This document shows, in pieces, positions 23,147-32,884 of a DNA stretch of 64,000 bases (position 1 is its first letter; each line of letters starts with the position of its first letter). The notes beneath the pieces were generated by a model. It ran no database searches. It was not told the origin of the DNA and was given only the letters and a program-made list of their open reading frames with translations. This DNA comes from Streptomyces sp. KL109B (GTDB lineage: Bacteria; Actinomycetota; Actinomycetes; Streptomycetales; Streptomycetaceae). The DNA is taken from the NCBI RefSeq assembly GCF_030766935.1, contig NZ_JASERL010000001.1:682001-746000 (forward strand), given 5' to 3'. The position numbers and the translations under genes were made by a program.

Positions 23147-24736
23147 ATCAACGCGTCACAGAGCCCGCCGGCCGTCGAACTGACCGGCATCACCAAACGC
23201 TTCCCCGGCGTCGTCGCCAACCACGACATCCACCTCACCGTCCACAAGGGCACCGTGCACGCCCTCGTCGGTGAGAACGGTGCGGGCAAGTCGACGCTGA
23301 TGAAGATCCTCTACGGCATGCAGAAGCCGGACGAGGGCACCATCGCCATCGACGGCACCGCCGTCACGTACTCCTCGCCCGCCGACGCCATCGCGCGCGG
23401 CATCGGCATGGTGCACCAGCACTTCATGCTCGCCGACAACCTGACGGTCCTGGAGAACGTCGTCCTCGGCAGCGAGGGGCTGTACGGGATCGGGGCCAGG
23501 GCCCGCCGCAAGATCCTTGAGATATCCGAGCGTTACCACCTCAACGTGCGCCCGGACGTCCTCGTCGAGGACCTCGGCGTCGCCGACCGGCAGCGCGTGG
23601 AGATCCTCAAGGTCCTCTACCGCGGCGCCACCACCCTGATCCTCGACGAGCCGACCGCCGTGCTCGTGCCGCAGGAGGTCGACGCGCTCTTCGACAACCT
23701 GCGCGAGCTCAAGGCCGAGGGCCTGTCCGTCATCTTCATCTCGCACAAGCTCGGCGAAGTCCTGTCCGTGGCCGACGAGATCACCGTCATCCGGCGCGGC
23801 ACGACGGTCGGCACCGCCGTCCCCGCCGAGACCACGTCGAAGCAGCTCGCCGAGCTGATGGTGGGCTCCGAACTGCCCACGCCGGAGACCGCCGAGTCGA
23901 CGGTCACCGACCGCGCCGTGCTGACCGTCGAGGGCCTGCGGCTCGACGCCGAGGGCGGCCGTCCGCTGCTCGACGACATCTCGTTCACCATCCACGCCGG
24001 TGAGGTCCTCGGCCTCGCGGGCGTCGAGGGCAACGGGCAGACCGAGCTGATCGACGCGCTCATCGGCCTCAAGCACGCCGACTCCGGCACCATCCGCATG
24101 GATTCCGACGAGATCACGGCCTGGCCCACCCGCAAGCGCCGCGAACAGGGAATCGGCTACATCCCCGAGGACCGCCACCGGCACGGCCTGCTCCTGGAGT
24201 CGCCGCTCTGGGAGAACCGCATCCTCGGCCACGTCACCGAGAAGCCGAACACTCGCTCTGAAAGGGGTGTCCTCCTCGACATCAAGGCGGCGCAGGCCGA
24301 CACCCGCCGCATCGTCGAGGAGTACGACGTCCGCACCCCCGGCATCGACGTCACCGCGGCGTCCCTGTCCGGCGGCAACCAGCAAAAGCTCATCGTGGGA
24401 CGGGAGATGAGCCACAAGCCGCGCTTCCTCATCGCCGCGCACCCCACGCGCGGCGTCGACGTCGGCGCGCAGGCCCAGATCTGGGACCAGATCCGCGAGG
24501 CCCGCCGCGAGGGCCTCGCGGTGCTGCTGATCTCCGCCGACCTCGACGAGCTGATCGGCCTCTCCGACACCCTCCGCGTGATGTACCGGGGACGGCTCGT
24601 CGCCGACGCCGACCCGGCGACGATCACGCCGGAGGAGCTCGGTTCGGCCATGACGGGCGCGGCATCCGGTCACCTGGAACACGTAGAACAGCCTGCGGTC
24701 CCCGCAGCGCGCGAGCCGGAGGACGAGTCCCGATGA
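23147..24736 (+). CDS. Nucleoside ABC importer, duplicated ATP-binding protein
   Basis: About 529 residues with two ABC modules, as in RbsA/NupO-type importers. Module 1 has a normal Walker A (GENGAGKST) and Walker B (LILDEPTAV). Module 2 has a degenerate Walker A (GVEGNGQTE) but a clear signature LSGGNQQKL. The N-terminal strand homologous to other family members (VELTGITKRFPGVVANHD) lies upstream of any ATG, GTG or TTG in frame. The only codon with a well-placed AGGAG (23134-23138) is ATC at 23147; the frame is closed by TAG at 23087. The nearest ordinary start, GTG 23255, would begin 5 residues before Walker A and is unlikely to fold. The stop overlaps permease 1 by 4 bases. Confidence 0.88.
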   Translation: MNASQSPPAVELTGITKRFPGVVANHDIHLTVHKGTVHALVGENGAGKSTLMKILYGMQKPDEGTIAIDGTAVTYSSPADAIARGIGMVHQHFMLADNLTVLENVVLGSEGLYGIGARARRKILEISERYHLNVRPDVLVEDLGVADRQRVEILKVLYRGATTLILDEPTAVLVPQEVDALFDNLRELKAEGLSVIFISHKLGEVLSVADEITVIRRGTTVGTAVPAETTSKQLAELMVGSELPTPETAESTVTDRAVLTVEGLRLDAEGGRPLLDDISFTIHAGEVLGLAGVEGNGQTELIDALIGLKHADSGTIRMDSDEITAWPTRKRREQGIGYIPEDRHRHGLLLESPLWENRILGHVTEKPNTRSERGVLLDIKAAQADTRRIVEEYDVRTPGIDVTAASLSGGNQQKLIVGREMSHKPRFLIAAHPTRGVDVGAQAQIWDQIREARREGLAVLLISADLDELIGLSDTLRVMYRGRLVADADPATITPEELGSAMTGAASGHLEHVEQPAVPAAREPEDESR

Positions 24737-25869
24737 CCAAGTCCGTAACCAAGAAGTTCGACAGGGAGCGGCTGCTCCTCGGTGTCGCGGGCCCGGTCAT
24801 CGCCCTGGTGACCGCCGTCGTCCTGACCTCGGTCGTGCTGCTGGCCTCGGGCAAGTCCCCGATCGAGCCGTACAGCATCATGTTCGAGCAGGCGACGTTC
24901 TCGGACGTGCAGGTCCTGATCATCAACCAGGCCGGCATGTACTACCTCGCCGCGCTCGCGGTCGCCATCGGCTTCCGCATGAACCTCTTCAACATCGGTG
25001 TGGACGGCCAGTACCGGCTCGCCGCCGTGGTCGCCGCGATCGTCGGCGCGAAGGTGGCGCTCCCCGGCTTCGTACAGGTCCCGATGCTGATCCTGATCGC
25101 GATGCTCACCGGCGCCATGTGGGCGGGCATCGCGGGCCTGTTGAAGGTGACGCGCGGCGTCAGCGAAGTGGTCGCCACGATCATGCTGAACTCCATCGCG
25201 TCCAGCCTCATCGGCTACCTCTACCTGCCCAGCGTCTTCGGCGTGCAGGTCGGCAACAACAAGACGACCGGCGTGATGCACGAGTCCGGCTGGTTCCCCG
25301 GCATCGACATGGGGGCGGCGGGCGAGATCTACGGTTTCGTCGTCATCGCCGCGCTGCTCGGTGTCGCGTACTGGTTCGTCCTCGGCCGCACCCGCTTCGG
25401 CTTCGACCTGCGCGCGACCGGCGCCTCCGAGTCGGCCGCCGCGGCGAGCGGCGTGGACGCCAAGCGCATGGTCCTGACGGCGATGCTGGTGTCCGGCGCG
25501 CTCGCGGGCCTGGCGGGCCTCCCGCTCCTCCTCGGCGACACCCACACGTACTCGCTGACCTTCCCGACGACGATCGGCTTCCAGGGCATCACGATCGCCC
25601 TGCTCGGCCGCAACTCGCCCGTCGGCATCGCCTTCGCGGCCCTCCTCATCTCCTGGCTGGAGAAGGCGTCCCAGGAACTCGACCTCCAGGGCTACGACAA
25701 GGAGATCGCGGTCATCATGCAGGGCATCATCACGATCGCCGTGGTGGTCTCCTACGAGGCCGTACGCGTCTGGGGCCAGCGGCGCCAGCAGCGCAGGGTC
25801 GGCATCGAACTCGCCGTCGCAGCGGGCGAGAACCCCAACGAACTGAAGAAGGAGGTGGCTGCCCGATGA
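24733..25869 (+). CDS. Nucleoside ABC importer permease 1
   Basis: 378-residue membrane protein of the branched-chain amino acid/ribose permease superfamily (BPD_transp_2). About eight hydrophobic helices are visible. The GFRMNLFNIGVDGQYRLAA segment and the family loop RATGASESAAAASGVDAKRM fit nucleoside permeases such as NupP. ATG 24733 overlaps the ATPase stop, and its own stop overlaps permease 2 (ATGA), showing tight coupling. It forms the heterodimeric channel with the next gene product. Confidence 0.92.
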   Translation: MTKSVTKKFDRERLLLGVAGPVIALVTAVVLTSVVLLASGKSPIEPYSIMFEQATFSDVQVLIINQAGMYYLAALAVAIGFRMNLFNIGVDGQYRLAAVVAAIVGAKVALPGFVQVPMLILIAMLTGAMWAGIAGLLKVTRGVSEVVATIMLNSIASSLIGYLYLPSVFGVQVGNNKTTGVMHESGWFPGIDMGAAGEIYGFVVIAALLGVAYWFVLGRTRFGFDLRATGASESAAAASGVDAKRMVLTAMLVSGALAGLAGLPLLLGDTHTYSLTFPTTIGFQGITIALLGRNSPVGIAFAALLISWLEKASQELDLQGYDKEIAVIMQGIITIAVVVSYEAVRVWGQRRQQRRVGIELAVAAGENPNELKKEVAAR

Positions 25870-27131
25870 GCACGGTCCTCGTCGACAAGAAGGCCGCGTC
25901 GCAGCCCGCACCGGGCGGCCGCCGCAAGCTCTCCCTGCCCGCCTTGATGCTCGCCGTCGCGGGCGTCCTGATCCTGACCTCCGTGGTCCGCCTGATCACG
26001 GACGCCGACGGCATCACGAACGTCAGCCAGATGTCCACCGCCCTCCAACTCGCCGTCCCCATCGGCCTCGCGGGCCTCGGCGGCCTGTGGTCCGAGCGGG
26101 CGGGCGTGGTCAACATCGGCCTCGAAGGCATGCTGATCCTCGGCACGTGGTTCGGCGCCTGGGCCGGTTACCAGTGGGGCCCGTGGGTCGGCGTGTGCGC
26201 CGGCATCATCGGCGGCGCGCTCGGCGGGCTGCTGCACGCGGCCGTCACGGTCACCTTCAACGTGAACCACATCGTGTCCGGTGTGGCCATCAACATCCTC
26301 GCGCTCGGCGCCACCCGCTACCTCTCCAACTTCACGTTCGAGGGCGTCGAGGGCGGCACCACCAAGCAGTCCCCGCCGGTCGACTCGCTCGGCACGTTCA
26401 CCGTCCCCGGCCTGGCCGACTGGCTGTCGACGCTGAACGGGAAGCACTGGTTCCTGATCTCGGACGTGGCGGGCCTGCTCGGCGGCCTGGTCACGGACCT
26501 CTCCCCGCTCACGATCATCGCGGTGGCCCTCATCCCCCTCACCTGGTGGGTGCTGTGGCGCACGCCGTTCGGCCTGCGGCTTCGCTCCTGCGGCGAGAAC
26601 CCGGTCGCGGCCGAGTCCCTCGGCGTCAACGTCCTCAAGTACAAGTACCTCGCGGTCATCGTCTCCGGCGGCCTCGCGGGCCTCGGCGGCGCGTTCCTGT
26701 CGATCGTCGCGAACCCCTTCTACCTGGAGGGCCAGACCGCGGGTAAGGGCTACATCGGCCTCGCCGCGATGATCTTCGGCAACTGGATGCCGGGCGGACT
26801 CGCCCTCGGCGCGGGCCTGTTCGGCTACACCGACAGCCTCCGGCTGCGCGGCGGCACGGAGAACGTGCACGCGCTGCTCCTCCTGGTCGCGATGCTGCTC
26901 CTGATCGCCGCGATCTGGACGCTGGTCAAGAAGAAGTACGTCGCCGGTGTCGTCTGCGCCGTCGCGGCGGCCGGTGCGGCAGCCTGGTACGCGACCACCG
27001 ACGATGTCCCGCAGCAGCTCGTGACCGCTGTCCCGTACATCGCCACGCTGCTGGTCCTCTCCTTCTCGGCACAGCGCCTGCGGATGCCGAGGGCGAACGG
27101 CCAGCCGTACCGGAAGGGCCAGGGCGCGTGA
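25866..27131 (+). CDS. Nucleoside ABC importer permease 2
   Basis: 421-residue permease, partner of the preceding one. A hydrophilic 20-residue start precedes membrane helices; SERAGVVNIGLEGMLILGTW and RSCGENPVAAESLGVNVLKYKY are typical NupQ-like blocks. Extra helices near the C-terminus (AAGAAAWYATT and VPYIATLLVLSFSAQRL) make it longer than the usual 310-residue members. It overlaps cytidine deaminase by 4 bases (GTGA), linking uptake to the first catabolic step. Confidence 0.9.
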   Translation: MSTVLVDKKAASQPAPGGRRKLSLPALMLAVAGVLILTSVVRLITDADGITNVSQMSTALQLAVPIGLAGLGGLWSERAGVVNIGLEGMLILGTWFGAWAGYQWGPWVGVCAGIIGGALGGLLHAAVTVTFNVNHIVSGVAINILALGATRYLSNFTFEGVEGGTTKQSPPVDSLGTFTVPGLADWLSTLNGKHWFLISDVAGLLGGLVTDLSPLTIIAVALIPLTWWVLWRTPFGLRLRSCGENPVAAESLGVNVLKYKYLAVIVSGGLAGLGGAFLSIVANPFYLEGQTAGKGYIGLAAMIFGNWMPGGLALGAGLFGYTDSLRLRGGTENVHALLLLVAMLLLIAAIWTLVKKKYVAGVVCAVAAAGAAAWYATTDDVPQQLVTAVPYIATLLVLSFSAQRLRMPRANGQPYRKGQGA

Positions 27132-27535
27132 CGTCTACGTCTACGTCTCCGACAGTCGACTGGGAGGCCCTGCGGCAGGCGGCACGCGACGCGATGTCCC
27201 GCGCCTACGCCCCGTACTCCGGCTTCCCGGTCGGCGCGGCGGCCCTCGCCGACGACGGCCGCACGGTCACCGGCTGCAACGTCGAGAACGCCTCGTACGG
27301 CCTCGGCCTGTGCGCGGAGTGCGGACTGGTGTCGCAGCTGGTGGCGACGGGCGGCGGCCGGCTCACCCACTTCACGTGCGTGGACGGCAAGGGCGAACTG
27401 CTCATGCCGTGCGGTCGCTGCCGGCAGCTGCTGTACGAGTTCGGGGGCAGGGAGCTGCGGATGGAGACGGCGGCGGGGGTGCGGACGCTGGGGGAGATGC
27501 TGCCCGAGGCGTTCGGTCCCGAGGACCTGCACTGA
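27128..27535 (+). CDS. cdd: Cytidine deaminase
   Basis: 135-residue zinc enzyme that deaminates cytidine and deoxycytidine to uridine and deoxyuridine. The catalytic motifs are CAE (GLCAECGL) and the zinc-ligand pair PCGRC; NVENASYG is the substrate-binding block. Its size matches homotetrameric CDAs. GTG 27128 overlaps the permease stop by 4 bases. It is the last gene of the importer operon and feeds uridine to downstream phosphorolysis. Confidence 0.95.
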   Translation: MTSTSTSPTVDWEALRQAARDAMSRAYAPYSGFPVGAAALADDGRTVTGCNVENASYGLGLCAECGLVSQLVATGGGRLTHFTCVDGKGELLMPCGRCRQLLYEFGGRELRMETAAGVRTLGEMLPEAFGPEDLH

Positions 27536-27635
27536 CCTGAGGGTCCGTGCGGATGTCACACGCGCGGGCCCTGCGGTGTCTTCATGTCGAACGGCCGGGA
27601 AGCGCCCGGCCAGGGACTGAAGGAAGGTGGCCACC

Positions 27636-28187
27636 ATGGCACTCCGCATCGAGAAGGCAGCACTCCCCGAGGAACTGAAGCAGGGCATGGTCCACCAGCT
27701 CGGCGCGGTCATGGAGCCCGCCGAAGTGCTCTGGCACAACCCGAAGGTCGCCCAGGACGGCCTCGGTCTCGGCCGCCAGGTCGCGCAGTGGGACGCGGCG
27801 GACGCGACCCTGAAGTCCTTCGCGCATATGGCGGTGGCGGCGCAGGTCGGGTGCAGCTGGTGCCTCGACATCGGCTACTTCCAGGCGAACAACGAGAAGC
27901 TCGACCTCGCCAAGGCCAGCCAGGTCCCGCGCTGGCGCGAGTCCGACGCCTTCGCGCCGCTGGAGCGGGACGTCATGGAGTACGCCGAGGCCATGACGAA
28001 CACCCCGCCGACGGTCACGGACGACCTGTACGCGAGCCTGCTGAACAGCCTCGGCCCGGCGGCGATGGTCGAACTCACCACGTACATAGCCTTCGTGAAC
28101 TTCTCGACGCGCGGCAACACGGCCCACGGCATCAGCTCGCAGGGCTTCTCGGAGGCGTGCGAGATCCCGTTGGCGGCCCGCGCGTGA
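27636..28187 (+). CDS. Carboxymuconolactone decarboxylase-family protein (AhpD-like), partner of ECF41 sigma factor
   Basis: 183-residue all-helical protein with the redox-type CxxC motif (GCSWCLDIGYFQANN) found in AhpD and carboxymuconolactone decarboxylase-like proteins. ATG 27636 has an AGGAAGG ribosome-binding site at 8-base spacing; a GTG at 27627 overlaps that site and is less likely. Its stop shares one base with the start of the ECF sigma factor (TGATG). Such genes are the usual genomic partners and probable targets of ECF41 sigma factors. The reaction is unknown; peroxide or quinone chemistry is plausible. Confidence 0.87.
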   Translation: MALRIEKAALPEELKQGMVHQLGAVMEPAEVLWHNPKVAQDGLGLGRQVAQWDAADATLKSFAHMAVAAQVGCSWCLDIGYFQANNEKLDLAKASQVPRWRESDAFAPLERDVMEYAEAMTNTPPTVTDDLYASLLNSLGPAAMVELTTYIAFVNFSTRGNTAHGISSQGFSEACEIPLAARA

Positions 28188-29071
28188 TGGCAGCGCCGTC
28201 GGACCCCTTCCTCACCCACCGCAGCCTGCTCTTCACGGTCGCCTACGAGATGCTCGGCTCGGCGGCCGACGCGGAGGACGTGCTGCAGGAGTCCTGGCTG
28301 CGGTGGGCCGAGGCGGACCGGACGGAGGTGCGCGACCCGCGCGCTTACCTCGTCCGGATCGTCACGCGCCAGTCCCTGAACCGGCTGCGCACGCTGTCCC
28401 GCCGCCGCGAGGACTACGTCGGCCAATGGCTCCCGGAACCCCTCCTGACGAGCCCCGATGTCGCGGACGACGTGGAACTTGCGGAGAGCGTCTCCATCGC
28501 CCTCCTCACCGTCCTGGAAACCCTCGGCCCCACGGAGCGCGCGGTCTTCGTCCTGCGCGAGGTCTTCGACGTCCCGTACGGGGAGATCGCCGAGGCCGTC
28601 GGCAAGACCCCGGCCACGGTCCGCCAGATCGCCCGCCGCTCCCGCGACCACGTGGCGGCGCGGCAGCCGCGCGTGACGGTGACGCGCACGGAACAACAGA
28701 CCGTCGTGGACCGCTTCCTGTCGGCACTGCGCACGGGCGACCTCCAGGCCCTGATGGAAGTCATGTCCCCGGACGTGGTGATGATCGCGGACGGCGGCGG
28801 CCACGTGGCGGCGGCGCTGGTCCCGCTGCACGGCGTGGACCTGGTGGCGAACCTGCTGGCGGGCGCGCGGACCAGGGTGACCGAACTGGCCGCCACGCCC
28901 GTGTGGTTCAACGCGGCCCCCGCGGCCCGCCTCGAATTCGACGGCGAACCGTCGGCCGTGAGCGTCGTGGTGTCGGACGCGGGGTCGGACGCCCGGATCA
29001 CGCACATCTACGTGGTCCGCAACCCGGTCAAGCTGACGCGGATCGACGAGGAGGCGGAGTTGGGGCGGTAG
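28187..29071 (+). CDS. ECF41-type RNA polymerase sigma factor (SigJ-like)
   Basis: 294-residue ECF sigma factor with region 2 (LLFTVAYEMLGSAADAEDVL), region 4 (IAEAVGKTPATVRQIARRSR) and a C-terminal SnoaL-like domain from about residue 165. It carries the linker YVGQWLPEPL and the late NPVKL, a variant of the NPDKL motif by which the extension controls core binding in ECF41 factors. No anti-sigma gene is present, as expected for this group. It is translationally coupled to the AhpD-like gene. Confidence 0.9.
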   Translation: MAAPSDPFLTHRSLLFTVAYEMLGSAADAEDVLQESWLRWAEADRTEVRDPRAYLVRIVTRQSLNRLRTLSRRREDYVGQWLPEPLLTSPDVADDVELAESVSIALLTVLETLGPTERAVFVLREVFDVPYGEIAEAVGKTPATVRQIARRSRDHVAARQPRVTVTRTEQQTVVDRFLSALRTGDLQALMEVMSPDVVMIADGGGHVAAALVPLHGVDLVANLLAGARTRVTELAATPVWFNAAPAARLEFDGEPSAVSVVVSDAGSDARITHIYVVRNPVKLTRIDEEAELGR

Positions 29072-29147
29072 CGGGGAGGCAGCGGGGGAGTGTTCTGCTG
29101 TCGGCCAAGACGGCGCGCGGCGCGGGGAGTTGGGGCACGATCGACGC

Positions 29148-29843
29148 ATGAGGCCGACGTTCGTTCTCGTCCACAGCCCATCCGTGGGGCCCTCGACCTG
29201 GCACCCCGTGGCCGAGCACCTGACGGCGGCGGGGTACCAGGTACGGGTGCCGTCCCTGTTGCATGTAGGAGACGGCGCGCCGCCGTTCTGGCCCCGCGTG
29301 GTGGACGTCGTCCGGGACGATCTGCGGCAGGTTCCGCGGGACCGGCCCGTCGTGTTGGTGGCGCACAGCAACGCGGGGCTGTTCCTCCCGGTGATCCGCG
29401 CGGGCCTCGATCACCGGGTGACCGGCTCGGTCTTCGTCGACGCCGCCCTGCCGGCCGAGTCCGGTCGGACCCCCGTCGTTCCGGCGGAGCTGCTGGAGAC
29501 GCTCCGCCCGATGGCTGTGGACGGCCGGCTTCCGCGCTGGACCGACTGGTGGGACGAGGCCGACCTCGCGCCCATGCTCCCGGACCCGCGCGTCCGGCGG
29601 ACGATCACCGAGGAACAGCCCAGCCTGCCCCTGTCCTACTACGAGCAGCACATCCCGGTTCCCGCGGGCTGGGACGACCACCCCTGCTCCTACCTGCTGT
29701 TCGGCCCTCCGTACGAGGACCTCGCCACCGAGGCCCGCGCTCGCGGCTGGCGCGTGGCACAGCTCCCAGGCGCCCACCTCCACCAGACCGTCGACCCCGC
29801 GGGCACGGCCCGGTGCCTCGTGGGACTCGCCGCCGGGGGCTGA
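29148..29843 (+). CDS. Alpha/beta hydrolase-fold protein
   Basis: 231-residue hydrolase. FVLVHSPSVGPSTWHPVAEH carries the N-terminal oxyanion-region strand. The nucleophile elbow reads VAHSNAGLF, with Ser inside an HSNAG version of GxSxG, and a late PGAHLHQT supplies the likely His. ATG 29148 is chosen; the upstream TTG has no support. It is a lone gene between the sigma factor and the toxin-antitoxin pair. Substrate unknown. Confidence 0.75.
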   Translation: MRPTFVLVHSPSVGPSTWHPVAEHLTAAGYQVRVPSLLHVGDGAPPFWPRVVDVVRDDLRQVPRDRPVVLVAHSNAGLFLPVIRAGLDHRVTGSVFVDAALPAESGRTPVVPAELLETLRPMAVDGRLPRWTDWWDEADLAPMLPDPRVRRTITEEQPSLPLSYYEQHIPVPAGWDDHPCSYLLFGPPYEDLATEARARGWRVAQLPGAHLHQTVDPAGTARCLVGLAAGG

Positions 29844-29896
29844 CTCCCCGTCCTCCACAGACCTCGGCGGCGCACGCTGTGGCCCATTGTGCGACA

Positions 29897-29912
29897 TACA
29901 TCCTACGATGTA
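29897..29912. promoter_or_regulatory. Palindrome at the antitoxin promoter
   Basis: TACATC-CTAC-GATGTA is a perfect 6-bp inverted repeat covering the first possible ATG (29908) and ending 4 bases before ATG 29917. Its place fits autoregulation by the antitoxin, as in other Phd/VapB systems. Confidence 0.6.
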
Positions 29913-29916
29913 CGTC

Positions 29917-30249
29917 ATGAGCGATGAGGTGCCGCACACCACCACCACCATCACCATCACCGTCCGCGATCTGCAGCGCAACGCGGCCGCCGTACTCAAG
30001 CGCCTCGAGCACGGCGAGACCATCGTCGTGACGCGGCACGGGAAGACCGTGGCCCGGATACTGCCTCCCGATCCCGCCGAGGAGGCCATCAACCAGGCGG
30101 CGGCGGAAGGGATCATCGACCCGGCCGAGCTCGGCCGTGCCCGTACGGCGCGGCAGACCGCCCGGGTGCGCCGCGCTCCGGCCTCGCCCGACGGCGACGT
30201 GGCGAGCGAGGCGCTGCGGTCCTTGCGCGAGCTGGAGGGCGACCGGTAG
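29917..30249 (+). CDS. Type II antitoxin, Phd/YefM family
   Basis: 110-residue antitoxin. The Phd/YefM fold is seen in TVRDLQRNAAAVLKRLEHGE and TIVVTRHGKTVARILPP (residues about 13-50). The C-terminal half is helical and charged, as expected for the toxin-neutralising tail. ATG 29917 is preferred over ATG 29908, which lies inside the operator palindrome. The stop overlaps the toxin start by one base (TAGTG). Confidence 0.87.
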   Translation: MSDEVPHTTTTITITVRDLQRNAAAVLKRLEHGETIVVTRHGKTVARILPPDPAEEAINQAAAEGIIDPAELGRARTARQTARVRRAPASPDGDVASEALRSLRELEGDR

Positions 30250-30659
30250 TGGCGCTGATCTACCTGGACACGTCGGCGGTGATCAAGCTCTTCAAGGCCG
30301 AGGCCGAGACCGCGGCCCTGGAGGACTGGCTGACACGGCAGGGCTCGTTCGCCGTCCTCACCAGCGACCTCACCCGCACCGAACTCCGCCGCGCGCTGGC
30401 GGCCTGTGAGGTGGCGGAGGACATCAGGCGGGAGGCCGACGAGTGGCTCGACGACTGCGCCCTCGTACGTCTGCGCCCCGCCGTGTTCGACCGGGCGGGC
30501 CGACTCCCGTACACGGGCCGGCTGCGGTCGCTCGAAGCCTTGCACTGCGCGGCGGCGCTGAGCCTCGGCCAGGCGGTGCGGTACTTCGTCGCATACGACA
30601 AGAGGCTGGTCGAGTGCGCCGAGGCGCTGCGGCTGCCCGTGGTCAGCCCGGGACGTTGA
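30249..30659 (+). CDS. PIN-domain toxin (VapC-like RNase)
   Basis: 136-residue PIN nuclease, the toxin of the pair. Acidic residues of the RNase site are visible: Asp in IYLDTSAVIK, Glu in TRTELRRAL and Asp in VAYDKRL. In the SLDALH-type motif the third Asp is replaced by Glu (RSLEALHCAAAL), which may still bind metal. Such toxins cleave tRNA or rRNA when the antitoxin is degraded. The call is strong from both members. Confidence 0.87.
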   Translation: MALIYLDTSAVIKLFKAEAETAALEDWLTRQGSFAVLTSDLTRTELRRALAACEVAEDIRREADEWLDDCALVRLRPAVFDRAGRLPYTGRLRSLEALHCAAALSLGQAVRYFVAYDKRLVECAEALRLPVVSPGR

Positions 30660-30700
30660 GCCTTCGGGCCGCCGCCCCGACCGACTGCCGGACCGAACCC

Positions 30701-31411
30701 TCAGTCCGGCTTCTCCTCCTGACGGCGCACCATCTCCGCGATCCACGTCGGCGCGTACGGGGATGTGCACCCCGGTGACGTCGGGTAGTCCTTGAGGACG
30801 CCGAGGCGTTCGCCGATGGCGAGGGCGCGGGAGCGGTGGGCGGGGTGGGTGATGCCGATGTGGGCGAGGCAGGTGTTCATGGACCACTGCAACGGTTCGG
30901 GGGCGTCCTTCATCTCCGCCTCCACCACGTCGAGCAGCCCCGGCAGGTCCAGGCCCGCCGGCTTCTTCGTCACGCGGTCCGCCGTCAGGGACCAGCCGGC
31001 GGCCGCGACGACCGGGTCCTCGTCCGTCAGCCAGGAGACACGGAGGGCCTCCGCGTGCGGGCTCTTCTTCACCACGTTGGCGATCAGCCAGTCCCGCACC
31101 TTCGGCGCGCGGGCCTCACGCAGCATCGTGTCCAACTCGGCCCCCTCGAACGCCTTCGGGCGGCAGACGAGGAGCGCGAGGAGGCGGGCCGCCGTGTCGT
31201 CGCTCGCCCACAGGCCGACCGCGAGGTCCTGCCGGGTCTTGAGGCGCTTGGCGATGGCGCGCAGCTTGCCGAGGTTCACGCCGTGGTCGTCGCCGTGCCT
31301 CTCGTTGACGGCGCGGGCCTTGGGGTCCTCCAGGTCCGCCAACTCGGCGAGCAGTTCGGCGACCGTCGGCTCGGTCGGCATCGAGGCCGGCTTCGGCTTC
31401 GTCTCGGGCAC
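30701..31411 (-). CDS. DNA alkylation repair-like HEAT-repeat protein
   Basis: 236-residue helical repeat protein resembling the AlkD/PF08713 family. Segments such as NLGKLRAIAKRLKTRQDLAVGL, DDTAARLLALLVCRPK and KVRDWLIANVVKKSP look like the HEAT-like helices that wrap DNA. GTG 31411 has an AGGAG ribosome-binding site at 6-base spacing; ATG 31381 is an alternative. The catalytic Asp of AlkD cannot be located with confidence, so a non-glycosylase member is possible. Confidence 0.7.
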   Translation of the reverse strand: MPETKPKPASMPTEPTVAELLAELADLEDPKARAVNERHGDDHGVNLGKLRAIAKRLKTRQDLAVGLWASDDTAARLLALLVCRPKAFEGAELDTMLREARAPKVRDWLIANVVKKSPHAEALRVSWLTDEDPVVAAAGWSLTADRVTKKPAGLDLPGLLDVVEAEMKDAPEPLQWSMNTCLAHIGITHPAHRSRALAIGERLGVLKDYPTSPGCTSPYAPTWIAEMVRRQEEKPD

Positions 31412-31500
31412 GGCGGTCTCCTGATCTGCCTGGTGAGGTCGTCACGGGTGAGCCCTCACCGTACGTCCGGAGGGTTCGCCGAGGCACTTCACGCGAGCCG

Positions 31501-31514
31501 TCTATGCGCGTAGA
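31501..31514. promoter_or_regulatory. Nucleoside-regulon operator before deoA
   Basis: TCTATGCGCGTAGA, a one-base variant of the shared palindrome, lies 66 bases before deoA. Its right half overlaps a TAGAGT -10-like hexamer (31511-31516), so binding should repress. Confidence 0.65.
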
Positions 31515-31579
31515 GTCGCCGTGCCGTGGGAGCGTGGCGGGGGACGCCGCGCTGCGCCGAAAACGTTGGAGGATTTGCC

Positions 31580-32857
<1,278 letters not shown>

Positions 32858-32884
32858 CACGGGCCCCCTGCCCCGCGACCGACG

